Shown: in pieces, positions 45,574 through 53,467 of the stretch
How the letters are laid out: each line of letters opens with the position of its first letter
How positions within the stretch are numbered: position 1 is the stretch's first letter
Source: Sphingomonas echinoides ATCC 14820
GTDB lineage: Bacteria; Pseudomonadota; Alphaproteobacteria; Sphingomonadales; Sphingomonadaceae
Assembly: GCF_000241465.1 (NCBI RefSeq)
Contig: NZ_JH584235.1
Span: 1,627,536 to 1,691,535, forward strand
Direction: 5' to 3'
DNA: 64,000 nucleotides
Program-made: the position numbers and the translations under genes
Notes under the pieces: model-generated
Seen by the model: the letters and a program-made list of their open reading frames with translations, nothing else
The model's database searches: none
Told to the model about the DNA's origin: nothing

Positions 45574-46610
45574 CCCGCCGTGTCCGAACCCTGATTGTCG
45601 ACGACAGCGCCACGATGCGCGCGACGCTCAAAATGATGCTGTCGGCCGACCCCGAAATCGAAGTCGTCGGCATGGCTCCCGAGCCGTTTGCCGCCCGCGA
45701 AATGATCAAGTCGCTCAATCCTGACGTGCTGACGCTCGACGTCGAAATGCCGGGAATGGATGGTCTGTCCTTCCTCGAACGCGTCATGCGCCTGCGGCCC
45801 ATGCCGGTGGTGATGTGTTCGACGCTGACCGCGCATGGAGCCGAGGTCACGATCGAGGCGCTGCGCTTAGGCGCGGTCGATTACATCGCCAAGCCCACCG
45901 GCACGCCCGAGGACATCGCCCGCGACGCGACCCTGCTGTGCGAAAAGGTGAAGGCCGCCGCCCGCGCTTCGGTGCGGCCGGGGCCGACGCCAAATCTCAC
46001 GCCGGCCAAAGGCGGCGGCGTCAGCAAGGGGTCGATCATTGCGATCGGCTCGTCGACCGGCGGTGTCGAGGCGTTGTTCTCGTTGCTGAAGGCCATGCCC
46101 AAGGACAGCCCGCCGATCCTGGTGGTCCAGCACATGCCCGCCGCGTTCACCCGCAACTTCGCGGCACGCCTCGATGGGGAATGCGCCGTAAAGGTGGTGG
46201 AAGCGACCAATGGCAGCCCGGTCGAACAGGGAACCGTCTATATTGCTCCTGGGGGGAGAGCACATATGGAACTCGCGACAAACGGCGAACGCCGCATCAA
46301 ACTTCGCGAAACCGACCCGATCAGCGGCCATCGTCCGTCGGTCGACGCGCTGTTCCGCTCCTTCTGCCCGGTCGCGTCCGGATCGGTCGGGGTGATCCTG
46401 ACCGGCATGGGTGCCGACGGGGCCCAGGGCCTGCTCGAAATGCGGCGCGCCGGTGCGCGCACGCTGGGGCAGAACCGGCAGACGTGCGTCGTCTACGGCA
46501 TGCCGCGCGCGGCGATGGAAATCGGCGCAGTGATGGAAGAAATCAGCCTGTCCGCCATGCCCGAGGCGATCCTTGCGGCATGCCGGGCCAAGCCTCTGGG
46601 AATTGTCTGA
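45570..46610 (+). CDS. cheB: Chemotaxis methylesterase/deamidase CheB, 346 aa
   Basis: A receiver domain with D57 (VLTLDVEMPGMDGLSF) is joined by a Pro/Ala linker to the esterase domain. The catalytic triad is S162 in AIGSSTGGVEAL, H188 in LVVQHMPAAFT and D283 in VILTGMGADGAQGL. CheB removes methyl groups from receptor glutamates when phosphorylated by CheA, the reverse of CheR. It overlaps cheR by four bases and its stop overlaps the start of the next cheY gene. All conserved residues are present. Confidence 0.95.
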   Translation: MTRRVRTLIVDDSATMRATLKMMLSADPEIEVVGMAPEPFAAREMIKSLNPDVLTLDVEMPGMDGLSFLERVMRLRPMPVVMCSTLTAHGAEVTIEALRLGAVDYIAKPTGTPEDIARDATLLCEKVKAAARASVRPGPTPNLTPAKGGGVSKGSIIAIGSSTGGVEALFSLLKAMPKDSPPILVVQHMPAAFTRNFAARLDGECAVKVVEATNGSPVEQGTVYIAPGGRAHMELATNGERRIKLRETDPISGHRPSVDALFRSFCPVASGSVGVILTGMGADGAQGLLEMRRAGARTLGQNRQTCVVYGMPRAAMEIGAVMEEISLSAMPEAILAACRAKPLGIV

Positions 46611-46999
46611 TGCCTGCCGCTGCACAGATCAAGGTTATGGTGGTCGACGACCAGACGAGCATGCGCGCCATGATCCGGCGCACGCTCCAGGATCTCGGCT
46701 TCAAGGACGTGCGCGACAAGGGCAGCGCGACCGAAGCGTTGAGCGCGGTCCGCAGCGACCGCGTTCATCTCATCATTTCCGATTACAACATGCCCGAAAT
46801 GGACGGGCTCCAGTTTCTGGAGCAAGTCCGTGCTGATCCGGTGATCGGCAAGACCGTCTTCATCATGCTGACCGGTTCCTCGGACCGCGATCTTGTACAG
46901 AAGGCGGCGGCGCTCGGCGTCAACAACTACGTCGTGAAGCCGTTTGCGCCGGCTGCCCTCAAGGAAAAGATTGAGCGCGTCTTCGGCGCGCTGACCTGA
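46610..46999 (+). CDS. cheY: Chemotaxis response regulator CheY, 129 aa
   Basis: Receiver-only protein: VMVVDDQTSMRAMIRRTL, D58 in LIISDYNMPEMDGLQFLEQV, Thr in FIMLTGSSD and Lys in YVVKPFAPAAL. The SMR-MIRR-L pattern and the FLxxVR segment are those of motor-binding CheY. ATG at 46610 overlaps the cheB stop (TGATG). It shows the classical residues and is the better candidate for the motor-binding CheY of the two in the operon. Confidence 0.9.
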   Translation: MPAAAQIKVMVVDDQTSMRAMIRRTLQDLGFKDVRDKGSATEALSAVRSDRVHLIISDYNMPEMDGLQFLEQVRADPVIGKTVFIMLTGSSDRDLVQKAAALGVNNYVVKPFAPAALKEKIERVFGALT

Positions 47000-47003
47000 C
47001 GCC

Positions 47004-47531
47004 ATGCGGAGGATCAACATCATCCAGGGCGAGCATTGCGTCGTATCCGAACCGGATACGATGGTGACGACCCTTCTGGGCAGCTGCATCGCGGTCTGCC
47101 TGAACGACAGCGTCTCGCGGATCGGGGGCATGAATCACTTTCTGCTCGGCGAACCGGGAGCCGATGTCAAACCGCGGCCCGACGAGATGCAACGCTATGG
47201 CGTCCACGCCATGGAATTGCTGATCAACGGGATGATGGCGAAGGGCGCGTCGCGGGCGCGGCTGAAGGGGCATATCTATGGCGGTGCCAACATCATCGCC
47301 GGGCTGGGCTCGATCGGGTCGCAAAATGCGGAGTTCGCGCGTCGATTCCTGGAAACCGAAGGAATCGAAATCGGGCACGTCGATATTGGCGGGCGATCCG
47401 CCCGCAAGATCGAGTTCATTCCCTATCAGGGGCTGAGCCGCAGCAAGAATGTGTCGGATCCGGTTCCCGTCGTCCGCGCCCCCGCCCCTATCCTTGCCCC
47501 GGCCAGCGATGGCGAACTGGAGTTGTTTTGA
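47004..47531 (+). CDS. cheD: Chemoreceptor glutamine deamidase CheD, 175 aa
   Basis: CheD fold with catalytic Cys28 in TTLLGSCIAVCL and His45 in GGMNHFLLGE; Thr/Ser follows later in GHIYGGANIIAGLGSIG. CheD deamidates receptor glutamines and modulates signalling, often with CheC. No cheC was seen in the window. It starts 4 bases after cheY and its stop overlaps the next start (TGATG). The C-terminal 25 residues are Pro/Ala-rich and specific to this protein. Confidence 0.9.
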   Translation: MRRINIIQGEHCVVSEPDTMVTTLLGSCIAVCLNDSVSRIGGMNHFLLGEPGADVKPRPDEMQRYGVHAMELLINGMMAKGASRARLKGHIYGGANIIAGLGSIGSQNAEFARRFLETEGIEIGHVDIGGRSARKIEFIPYQGLSRSKNVSDPVPVVRAPAPILAPASDGELELF

Positions 47532-47863
47532 TGGCCTATCTTCCTTCGATCACAACCCAGGACGGATCCCCTGCAACCGGTTTCGATCCCTTTTCGGGCC
47601 TGTTGCACGGGGTCATGGCGGCCGAGCTGCGCGAAATTCGCGAGCAGTTGGAAGGCCTGGCCGAAGTGCTCGTCGCCGACGAGCACTTCGTGACCAGCTT
47701 TCTGGAGCAATTGCAGAGCTTCGATTATCTGATCCAGCATGCCGATGAGTGCGCCAATCTGATGGATCGCATCGCGGCTGGCGAAAATTCGCTCGAGGCG
47801 ATCAAGCACGTTCGGCTTGGCGCGGTGCAGGAGCGCCTGCGCATCGCGCTGATCGGAACCTGA
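47531..47863 (+). CDS. Unrecognised 110-aa protein between cheD and motB
   Basis: Predicted to be mostly helical and cytoplasmic. The first 30 residues are Gly/Pro-rich (MAYLPSITTQDGSPATGFDP), then come helices MAAELREIREQLEGLAEVLV, FVTSFLEQLQSFDYLIQHAD and a C-terminal LGAVQERLRIALIG. No catalytic motif. The start overlaps cheD and the next gene, motB, begins one base after its stop. Position argues for a small adaptor in the chemotaxis array, comparable to the unnamed helical proteins of other alphaproteobacterial che operons; the identity is unknown. Confidence 0.75.
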   Translation: MAYLPSITTQDGSPATGFDPFSGLLHGVMAAELREIREQLEGLAEVLVADEHFVTSFLEQLQSFDYLIQHADECANLMDRIAAGENSLEAIKHVRLGAVQERLRIALIGT

Positions 47864-47864
47864 C

Positions 47865-48695
47865 ATGGCCGGCAAAGCTGCCGATGATCGCCCGATCATC
47901 ATCAAACGCGTCAAGAAGATCGCCGGCGGCCATCATGGCGGGGCGTGGAAAGTGGCCTATGCCGATTTCGTGACCGCGATGATGGCATTCTTCATGCTGC
48001 TGTGGCTGTTGTCGAGCCCCGACAAGGCGAAGCTGAAGGGGCTGGCCGAATATTTCACGCCTTCCCCGCCGAGCAGCGCGAGCGGAACGGGCCCGCAAGG
48101 CGGCGCACCAGGATCCGGCGCCGGCAGCCGCTCCAAGGGTAAGACCTCGACCGAGCAAGCTGCGGCAGGACCAGCGCGCGGCGGCACCGCGACCGTGCCC
48201 GATGCGTCGCAACGCGTGGTTGCCGCAGAATTGCAGATCGCGATCGACAGCATCGCCCAGCCCAGTGACGGCAAGAAAAACGTCACGCTGGCGGTGGCCC
48301 GCGATGGCCTGCGCATCACCTTGATGGATAATGACCGTCAATCGATGTTCCGCCCCGGGACCGCCGAGCTAAATCCCTATGCCCGGATCATGCTGGGCAA
48401 GATCGCCGAAAAACTGTCGCACACCTCTGCCCAATTGGCGATCGAGGGCCATACTGACGGCACCGGCGGCCAAAGCGACGCGAACTGGCAGCTCTCGGGG
48501 GCGCGCGCGCTCGCCGCACGATCGGCGCTGATCGCGGCGGGCATGACGCCCGATCGCTTCGCCGAGATCGTCGCGCTGGGGGCGAGCCAGCCAGTCTATC
48601 CCGAACAACCCGATCGCCCGGAAAACCGGCGCATCACCGTCGTCGTGATGGGCCAGCAATCGGCGCTGCCAAGCGACGCCAGCTTCAAATTCTAA
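47865..48695 (+). CDS. motB: Flagellar motor stator protein MotB, 276 aa
   Basis: A single membrane helix (VAYADFVTAMMAFFMLLWLL) carries the proton-accepting Asp34. A Gly/Ser/Pro-rich plug-linker (65-105) follows, then an OmpA-type peptidoglycan-binding domain (LAIEGHTDGTGG, SGARALAARSALIAAG, PDRPENRRITVVV). MotB anchors the stator to the cell wall and forms a proton channel with MotA. The Asp rather than a polar residue agrees with proton drive. It lies one base after the unknown gene and 13 bases before the fliL-like gene. Confidence 0.95.
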   Translation: MAGKAADDRPIIIKRVKKIAGGHHGGAWKVAYADFVTAMMAFFMLLWLLSSPDKAKLKGLAEYFTPSPPSSASGTGPQGGAPGSGAGSRSKGKTSTEQAAAGPARGGTATVPDASQRVVAAELQIAIDSIAQPSDGKKNVTLAVARDGLRITLMDNDRQSMFRPGTAELNPYARIMLGKIAEKLSHTSAQLAIEGHTDGTGGQSDANWQLSGARALAARSALIAAGMTPDRFAEIVALGASQPVYPEQPDRPENRRITVVVMGQQSALPSDASFKF

Positions 48696-48708
48696 GGAGA
48701 TCCGGGTC

Positions 48709-49161
48709 GTGAAACGCGTGCTCTCCCTGCTGTTGCTGCTCATCCTCGGCGTCGCGATCGGCGGCGGCGCTGGCTATGGCGCGGTGCTGTTGTTCGCCAA
48801 ACCGGGCGGCGGCGAGCGCAAGGCGGCCGCGCCCCCCGCCGCAGAACCGCCGCGCAGCTTCGTCTCCAGCGCCAAAATCCTCGCGCCGCTGGTCTTTCCA
48901 GACGGTCGCCTGGCCGGTTACGTCAATTTCGACGTGTCGCTGGAGGTGGCGGGCGACAAGGCCGAGACGGTCACATCGAAGCTGCCGCTGATGCTCCACG
49001 CGATCAACATGCGCACTTGGCGGACCCCGCTCGCGACCGGGCCGGATGGGTTGCTCGCCAATATCGGCGGCTTCCGCGACGTCGTGCGCGCCGCCTCGAC
49101 CGAGGCCTTCGGTGCCGGCACGGTCAAGCGCATCGCAATAACGCGCGCCGAGCCCGCCTGA
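48709..49161 (+). CDS. FliL-like basal-body protein, 150 aa
   Basis: One N-terminal membrane helix (VLSLLLLLILGVAIGGGAGY) and a periplasmic domain following an Ala/Pro linker, ending near FGAGTVKRIAITRAEP. The layout and the adjacency to motB match FliL, which surrounds the stator and supports torque. Sequence similarity visible by eye is limited to topology and the VNFDVSLEV-type strand, so the name fliL is not assigned. It starts with GTG behind AAGGAG. It is the last gene of the motA-to-here plus-strand operon. Confidence 0.7.
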   Translation: MKRVLSLLLLLILGVAIGGGAGYGAVLLFAKPGGGERKAAAPPAAEPPRSFVSSAKILAPLVFPDGRLAGYVNFDVSLEVAGDKAETVTSKLPLMLHAINMRTWRTPLATGPDGLLANIGGFRDVVRAASTEAFGAGTVKRIAITRAEPA

Positions 49162-49171
49162 GGGGGGACTA

Positions 49172-49180
49172 TCATCCTAT
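49172..49180 (+). promoter_or_regulatory. Candidate sigma-28 -10 element before the PilZ gene
   Basis: ATCCTATAA with CTGAG at 49156-49160, 12 bases before TCCTATAA. The PilZ start codon is 35 bases downstream. This copy suggests pilZ has its own promoter although it follows the che-mot operon by only 54 bases. Confidence 0.45.
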
Positions 49181-49215
49181 AAAAAGAGGAATACTCTTTT
49201 TAGCGAGAGACGATC

Positions 49216-49857
49216 ATGGCCCCTATCGAACGTCACTTTCCGGCCGATCCCCCCATCAACCCTACGGAGCGATTCCAGCCGCGCGCGCAGCGCACGGTTA
49301 CGACGCTGATCGCGGCGAAGCTGGAGCTCGGCCCGGGCAAGGAAGCGCTATGCCGCTTACGCAACGTGTCGACCACCGGCATGTTGGTGGAGACCGGTCA
49401 ACCGCTCACCCCCGACGATGCGGTCGTAATCGAACTGCGCTCGGGCGAGCGTTTGTCGGCGACCGTCGTGTGGACCGACGAAGGCCGCGTCGGCATCCAG
49501 CTCGACCGCGAAATCGATGTGGCCAGCACTTTGCGGCCGCAGGTGGTGAAGGCCAAGGGCCATGTTCCGGCGGTCGGCCGCGCCCCGCGCTTCGCGGTCG
49601 CCGCGCCAGGCCGGTTGAGCAGCCTCGGCCGGTCTTGCCCGGTAACGGTCGAGAACCTGTCGCAAAGCGGTGCGCGGCTGACACTCTCGAGCGACATTCC
49701 GCTCGGCGCTCCCGTTACGCTTACCATCGCGGGCCTGTCCCCGCGCGCCTGTTCAGTGCGCTGGCGCAACGACCTGCATGTCGGCGTCGCGTTTATCGAT
49801 TTGATTTCTTATGCCGAGCTGTCGGCGTGGCTCGCAGGCGCAAGCCACAATAATTAA
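49216..49857 (+). CDS. Tandem PilZ-domain protein, 213 aa
   Basis: Two PilZ-like cyclic di-GMP-binding domains. The first (25-105) shows RAQRT followed by VSTTGMLVETG; the second (120-205) shows RAPRF followed by NLSQSGARLTLSS. Both keep the R-x-x-R then (D/N)-x-S-x-x-G layout. Such proteins act as motor brakes (YcgR type) or regulators of motility. YcgR has one N-domain and one PilZ; here two PilZ-like units are in tandem. It has its own promoter-like element and is followed by a hairpin shared with the convergent fliP. Confidence 0.8.
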   Translation: MAPIERHFPADPPINPTERFQPRAQRTVTTLIAAKLELGPGKEALCRLRNVSTTGMLVETGQPLTPDDAVVIELRSGERLSATVVWTDEGRVGIQLDREIDVASTLRPQVVKAKGHVPAVGRAPRFAVAAPGRLSSLGRSCPVTVENLSQSGARLTLSSDIPLGAPVTLTIAGLSPRACSVRWRNDLHVGVAFIDLISYAELSAWLAGASHNN

Positions 49858-49864
49858 GCCCCGC

Positions 49865-49890
49865 CCCACCCCCGCCGCGGCGGGGGTGGG
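49865..49890. terminator. Perfect 26-bp GC palindrome between convergent genes
   Basis: CCCACCCCCGCCG joined directly to CGGCGGGGGTGGG, a perfect palindrome at the junction of the convergent pilZ and fliP genes. It can stop transcription from both sides as a hairpin; there is no T-run. Confidence 0.55.
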
Positions 49891-49898
49891 ATGCCGGT

Positions 49899-50666
49899 TC
49901 ACGTCGTCCCGAAGCTCTTGACCAGCGAGCCCGCGACCAGCGCCCAGCCATCGACAAGCACGAAGAAGATGATCTTCATCGGCATGGCGATGGTCGGTGG
50001 GGGCAGCATCATCATGCCCATCGCCATCAGCACCGCCGCCACCGCCAGATCGATAACGAGGAACGGCAGCAGCAGCAGAAAGCCGATCTCGAACGAGCGG
50101 CGCAGTTCGGAAATCATGAAGGCCGGGGTCAGCGTCGTCAGCGCGACATCCTTGCGCGCGGTCGGCTTGGCATGCGCCATGTCGACGAACAGCTTCAGGT
50201 CATCATCGCGCACTTGCTTCAGCATGAACTGCCGGAACGGCTCAGCGGTCGCGGTGAAGGCCTGTTCCTCGGCGATCTTGCCGGCGGTGTAGGGCTTGAT
50301 CCCTTGCTCCCACGCCTTTTCGAAGGTCGGGGCCATCACGAAGAAGGACAGGAACATCGCCAGGCTGATGATCACCGGATTGGGCGGCACGCCCTGCGCG
50401 CCAATGCCGGTGCGCAACAGCGACAGCGCGACGACGATGCGCGTGAAGCTGGTAACCGTCATCAAAATGCCGGGCGCGAGGCTCAGCACCGTCAGCATCA
50501 GCACCAGCTGAATGGCCCGGCCCGAAACCGATCCGCCCGCGCCAGCACCGGGCAAGCCCAGGGCGGACGCGCCCAGGGCGGACGGAGCCACTGCAGACTG
50601 GGCGTGCGCGGCGAAAGGGATCAACAGCGCGCCTGCGGCGAGCGCGAACAGGACCGCCTTACGCAA
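49899..50666 (-). CDS. fliP: Flagellar export gate protein FliP, 255 aa
   Basis: Signal peptide (MRKAVLFALAAGALLIPFAAHA), then the FliP core: VTSFTRIVVALSLLRTGIGA, PPNPVIISLAMFLSFFVMAP and a C-terminal MISELRRSFEIGFLLLLPFL then LPPPTIAMPMKIIFFVLVDG. FliP forms the export gate with FliQ and FliR. fliQR lie 2 kb away on the other strand, so the usual fliPQR order is broken by an inversion. Its start overlaps fliO by eight bases. Confidence 0.95.
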   Translation of the reverse strand: MRKAVLFALAAGALLIPFAAHAQSAVAPSALGASALGLPGAGAGGSVSGRAIQLVLMLTVLSLAPGILMTVTSFTRIVVALSLLRTGIGAQGVPPNPVIISLAMFLSFFVMAPTFEKAWEQGIKPYTAGKIAEEQAFTATAEPFRQFMLKQVRDDDLKLFVDMAHAKPTARKDVALTTLTPAFMISELRRSFEIGFLLLLPFLVIDLAVAAVLMAMGMMMLPPPTIAMPMKIIFFVLVDGWALVAGSLVKSFGTT

Positions 50667-51309
50667 CGACGTTCGCCTGGTGATGCTGCTCGGTCAGATG
50701 ATCGAACAATGCCGCCACGGAACGACGCGGCGTGGACGAAACCGAAGTAACCGGCGAGACGGGTGCAGACGGTTCGCGCACCGACGAAAGCGAGGCCTGG
50801 ATCAAGGTCGCTTTGTCGCGCCGCGACTGAAGATGGTCGAGCAGCAGCGTCAGGGCGGTGCGCAACTCGGTTTCGGGTTCCGGTGCGGTCGCCTGATCGA
50901 CGGGGGCCTCTGCGGTGCTTCCAAGCGCGGGCTCCGGTGCCGGGGCTACGGGTTCGGGCGCTGCCAGTTCCGAGGTTGGCGTTTCAGCGCTTTCGCCCGC
51001 ATCCGTCGCGGCGACAACGGTAGCCGTGACGTCGGCCGGGACAGACGGCAGGATTCCGCTTTCGACCACCATCTGCCCATCCGGGCCGATCAGGATGAGA
51101 TGTTCGCACCCGTCGCGCCGCACCAAAGCGAGCGAGCGTTTGCCGTCGAGCGTGACTCGCTCGACCACTTCCAGCCGCCGCCCGCGACCGAGGGTCACGC
51201 GCCCCGGCAAGGCGATATTGTAGCGCCGCACCGCCCACAGCGCTCCGCCGAGCAAGCCAAGCACGACCCCGAGCGCCCCCATCGTGCGCAGCAGTGACAG
51301 CACATCCAT
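50659..51309 (-). CDS. fliO: FliO-like flagellar export accessory protein, 216 aa
   Basis: A single membrane helix (MGALGVVLGLLGGALWAVRR) is followed by the small FliO cytoplasmic beta domain (LEVVERVTLDGKRSLALVRR, HLILIGPDGQMVVE) and a long low-complexity Ala/Pro/Glu tail specific to this protein. FliO helps assemble FliP rings. The position between fliN and fliP is the usual fliNOP order. ATG at 51309 overlaps the fliN stop (TGATG). Confidence 0.85.
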   Translation of the reverse strand: MDVLSLLRTMGALGVVLGLLGGALWAVRRYNIALPGRVTLGRGRRLEVVERVTLDGKRSLALVRRDGCEHLILIGPDGQMVVESGILPSVPADVTATVVAATDAGESAETPTSELAAPEPVAPAPEPALGSTAEAPVDQATAPEPETELRTALTLLLDHLQSRRDKATLIQASLSSVREPSAPVSPVTSVSSTPRRSVAALFDHLTEQHHQANVVA

Positions 51310-51545
51310 CAGTTGCGGCTCTTGCGGGTGAGTTCGGTCACCTCCAGCGACATTTCCTCGCTGTTGACCAGGATCCGGCCCTTGGCGATCAATTCGCCAT
51401 TGACGAACACCAGGGTGGGATCGTCCTGCCCGCAATCGAGCGGGATCATCGCGCCGCGGCTCATTTGCAGGATCTGGCGGATCTGCACCTGAGCCGAGCC
51501 CAGGACGATCGACAGCTCGACTTCAATATCTTCGAGGATGGACAA
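51309..51545 (-). CDS. fliN: Flagellar switch protein FliN, 78 aa
   Basis: Short SpoA domain: IEVELSIVLGSAQVQIRQIL, then IPLDCGQDDPTLVFVNGELI and AKGRILVNSEEMSLEVTEL. FliN is part of the C-ring that reverses the motor. At 78 residues it is the minimal length. The start is TTG at 51545, supported by AAGGAG eight bases upstream. No fliM or fliG lies nearby in the window. Confidence 0.95.
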   Translation of the reverse strand: MSILEDIEVELSIVLGSAQVQIRQILQMSRGAMIPLDCGQDDPTLVFVNGELIAKGRILVNSEEMSLEVTELTRKSRN

Positions 51546-51566
51546 TGCACGGCTCCTTCCCCCGAG

Positions 51567-51575
51567 TTATAGGAT
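51567..51575 (-). promoter_or_regulatory. Candidate sigma-28 -10 element before fliN
   Basis: Minus-strand ATCCTATAA (plus strand TTATAGGAT), 21 bases before the fliN start codon, with TCAAT 12 bases upstream of TCCTATAA. Fourth of five copies of this motif. Confidence 0.45.
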
Positions 51576-51657
51576 TATTTTTCCGCATTGACGGTCGGGC
51601 TAGGCAATAATTGCCTATGAAGGAGGGGTGCCGGCACGGAGCCGGTGGAGCGACCTC

Positions 51658-52065
51658 ATGGATCTCAAGACATCGTTGGCGGTTTCGGCATCGGGCTTGC
51701 GCGCACAATCGCTGCGCATGCGGGTGATCGCGGAAAATCTCGCCAACCAGGATTCGGTTTCCCGTACCGCAGGCGGCGATCCCTATCGCCGCCGGGTGGT
51801 GAGCTTCCAGGCTGAAGTTGACCGGGCCAATGGCGGCACCGCCGTCAAGATTTCCAGTGTCGACGCCGACAAGACCGCCTTCACCAAGGTCTACATGCCC
51901 GGCAGCCCGGCCGCCGACGCGCAAGGCTATGTCCTGAAGCCCAACGTCAATCCCCTGCTCGAGGCCGCCGACATGAAGGACGCGCAGCGATCCTACGAAG
52001 CCGACCTCAACGCCATCGAAGCGGCCAAGAACCTGACGATGCGCACCATCGATTTGCTGAAATAA
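51658..52065 (+). CDS. flgC: Flagellar proximal rod protein FlgC, 135 aa
   Basis: FlgC: MDLKTSLAVSASGLRAQSLR at the N-terminus, AENLANQDSVSRT and YRRRVVSFQAEVD in the middle, and the C-terminal rod signature DMKDAQRSYEADLNAIEAAK with helix LTMRTIDLLK. The more usual N-x-A-N-A-x-T form is ENLANQDSVSRT here. It forms part of the rod with FlgB, FlgF and FliE. flgB is missing directly upstream, which is unusual. Next gene fliE follows after 12 bases. Confidence 0.95.
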   Translation: MDLKTSLAVSASGLRAQSLRMRVIAENLANQDSVSRTAGGDPYRRRVVSFQAEVDRANGGTAVKISSVDADKTAFTKVYMPGSPAADAQGYVLKPNVNPLLEAADMKDAQRSYEADLNAIEAAKNLTMRTIDLLK

Positions 52066-52077
52066 GGAAGAGCGACA

Positions 52078-52398
52078 ATGTCCATCGGATCTCTCGACGC
52101 GACCTCGGCTTATGGCCGTACCCTTGGCCTTGGCAGCCCGCTCAAGACCGGCTCGACCAAGGAAACCGCGCCCGGCGCATCGGGCGGCTTTGGCGGCATG
52201 GTCGAAGCGATGATCACCGACACCTCGACGCAATTGCGCGCCGCCGAAAGCGCCTCGGCCAAGCAAGTCGCGGGCAAGGGCGACCTGATCGACGTGGTGA
52301 CCGCGATCGGATCGGCCGAAACCGCGCTCGACACCATGGTCGCGGTGCGCGATCGCGTCGTGAACGCCTATTCCGACATTATGCGTATGCAGATCTGA
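52078..52398 (+). CDS. fliE: Flagellar hook-basal body protein FliE, 106 aa
   Basis: FliE: a Gly/Ala/Ser-rich N-terminus, then the family helices MVEAMITDTSTQLRAAESAS and KGDLIDVVTAIGSAETALDT followed by VAVRDRVVNAYSDIMRMQI. It joins the MS ring to the rod. A GGAAGAGCGACA sequence precedes the ATG. It lies between flgC and fliQ in a run flgC-fliE-fliQ-fliR-flhB. Confidence 0.95.
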   Translation: MSIGSLDATSAYGRTLGLGSPLKTGSTKETAPGASGGFGGMVEAMITDTSTQLRAAESASAKQVAGKGDLIDVVTAIGSAETALDTMVAVRDRVVNAYSDIMRMQI

Positions 52399-52410
52399 GG
52401 GCGCAGGCCA

Positions 52411-52674
52411 ATGGATGCGCTCGCCGCGATGGAGCTTGCCCGCGCTTCCTTGATTCTGGTTATGACGATCGTCGGACCGCTGCTGATCACCTCGTTGATC
52501 GTCGGCGTCGCGATCGGCCTGTTGCAGGCGCTGACCCAGATCCAGGAAATGACGCTGACCTTCGTCCCCAAGATCATCGCCATGGGCGTGGTGATGCTGT
52601 TGTGCCTGCCGATGATCGGCGGGGCGCTGTCCGATTTTATGGCGCGGATCAGCAGCATGATTATCGCCGGCTGA
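52411..52674 (+). CDS. fliQ: Flagellar export gate protein FliQ, 87 aa
   Basis: Small two-helix membrane protein: ASLILVMTIVGPLLITSLIV, GLLQALTQIQEMTLTFVPKI and MGVVMLLCLPMIGGALSDF. The P-x-x-G and Q-I-Q-E motifs are conserved. FliQ surrounds FliP and FliR in the export gate. Twelve bases after fliE. Confidence 0.95.
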   Translation: MDALAAMELARASLILVMTIVGPLLITSLIVGVAIGLLQALTQIQEMTLTFVPKIIAMGVVMLLCLPMIGGALSDFMARISSMIIAG

Positions 52675-52678
52675 CAAC

Positions 52679-53464
52679 GTGCCCGCCGCCCTCGCCCCGC
52701 CATCGTTCGACCTGTCGCATCTCGATGTGCAGGCAACCGCATTCCTGATCCTGTTCGCGCGCGTCGGCACAGTGTTGATGCTGCTGCCGGTCTTCTCCGA
52801 GGATGCGGTGCCCGGGCGCATCCGCCTGCTGATCGCGCTGGGCATGAGCATCGGCTTGTGGGGCGTGCTGGCACCGTTGATGCGCACGGCAGCCGCGGCG
52901 GGCGGTGCGCTGCCGGCGGTGCTGCTGGCGGAACTGGTCACCGGGCTCGCGATCGGCGCGCTGGTCAAGATCGTGTTCAGCGCGGTGTCGATGGCGGGAT
53001 CGATCATCAGCTCGCAAATCGGCCTGTCCTCGGCACTGCTCTATGATGCCTCGCAAGGCGGCCAGGCGGCGTTGCTGTCCAAGTTCGTAACCGTCGCCGC
53101 CGCCGTGGTGTGCATGTCGCTGCACGTCCATCACCTCTGGATCGGCGCGATTATCGAATCCTACCGCACCTTCCCGATCGGCGGCATGCCCCCCGCGCAT
53201 GATTTCCTGCGCGCCGCGCTCGACGCGGTGGCGCGCGCGATGACCTTGGGCATCGGCTTGTCCGCACCCTTGCTGGTCTACGGCATCGTGTTCAACGTGG
53301 CGCTCGGCCTGTCGACGCGGATTGCGCCTGCGATCCAGCTCTTCTTCATCGTGCAGCCGCTCAACATCCTGCTGGGCCTCGCGGTGATGGCGATGACGAT
53401 GGGCGGACTGCTCACCGGCTTCGCGCAGGCGATGGCGGCGTATATGCAGACAAGCTGGAACTAG
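52679..53464 (+). CDS. fliR: Flagellar export gate protein FliR, 261 aa
   Basis: FliR with about six hydrophobic segments (FLILFARVGTVLMLLPVF, LAELVTGLAIGALVKIVFSA, LLVYGIVFNVALGLSTRIAP, GLAVMAMTMGGLLTGFAQAM). The DLS-x-LDVQATA start and conserved R-V-G-T follow the family. GTG start, four bases after fliQ. FliR completes the P5Q4R1 gate. The next gene, flhB, begins 3 bases after the stop. Confidence 0.95.
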   Translation: MPAALAPPSFDLSHLDVQATAFLILFARVGTVLMLLPVFSEDAVPGRIRLLIALGMSIGLWGVLAPLMRTAAAAGGALPAVLLAELVTGLAIGALVKIVFSAVSMAGSIISSQIGLSSALLYDASQGGQAALLSKFVTVAAAVVCMSLHVHHLWIGAIIESYRTFPIGGMPPAHDFLRAALDAVARAMTLGIGLSAPLLVYGIVFNVALGLSTRIAPAIQLFFIVQPLNILLGLAVMAMTMGGLLTGFAQAMAAYMQTSWN

Positions 53465-53467
53465 GTC

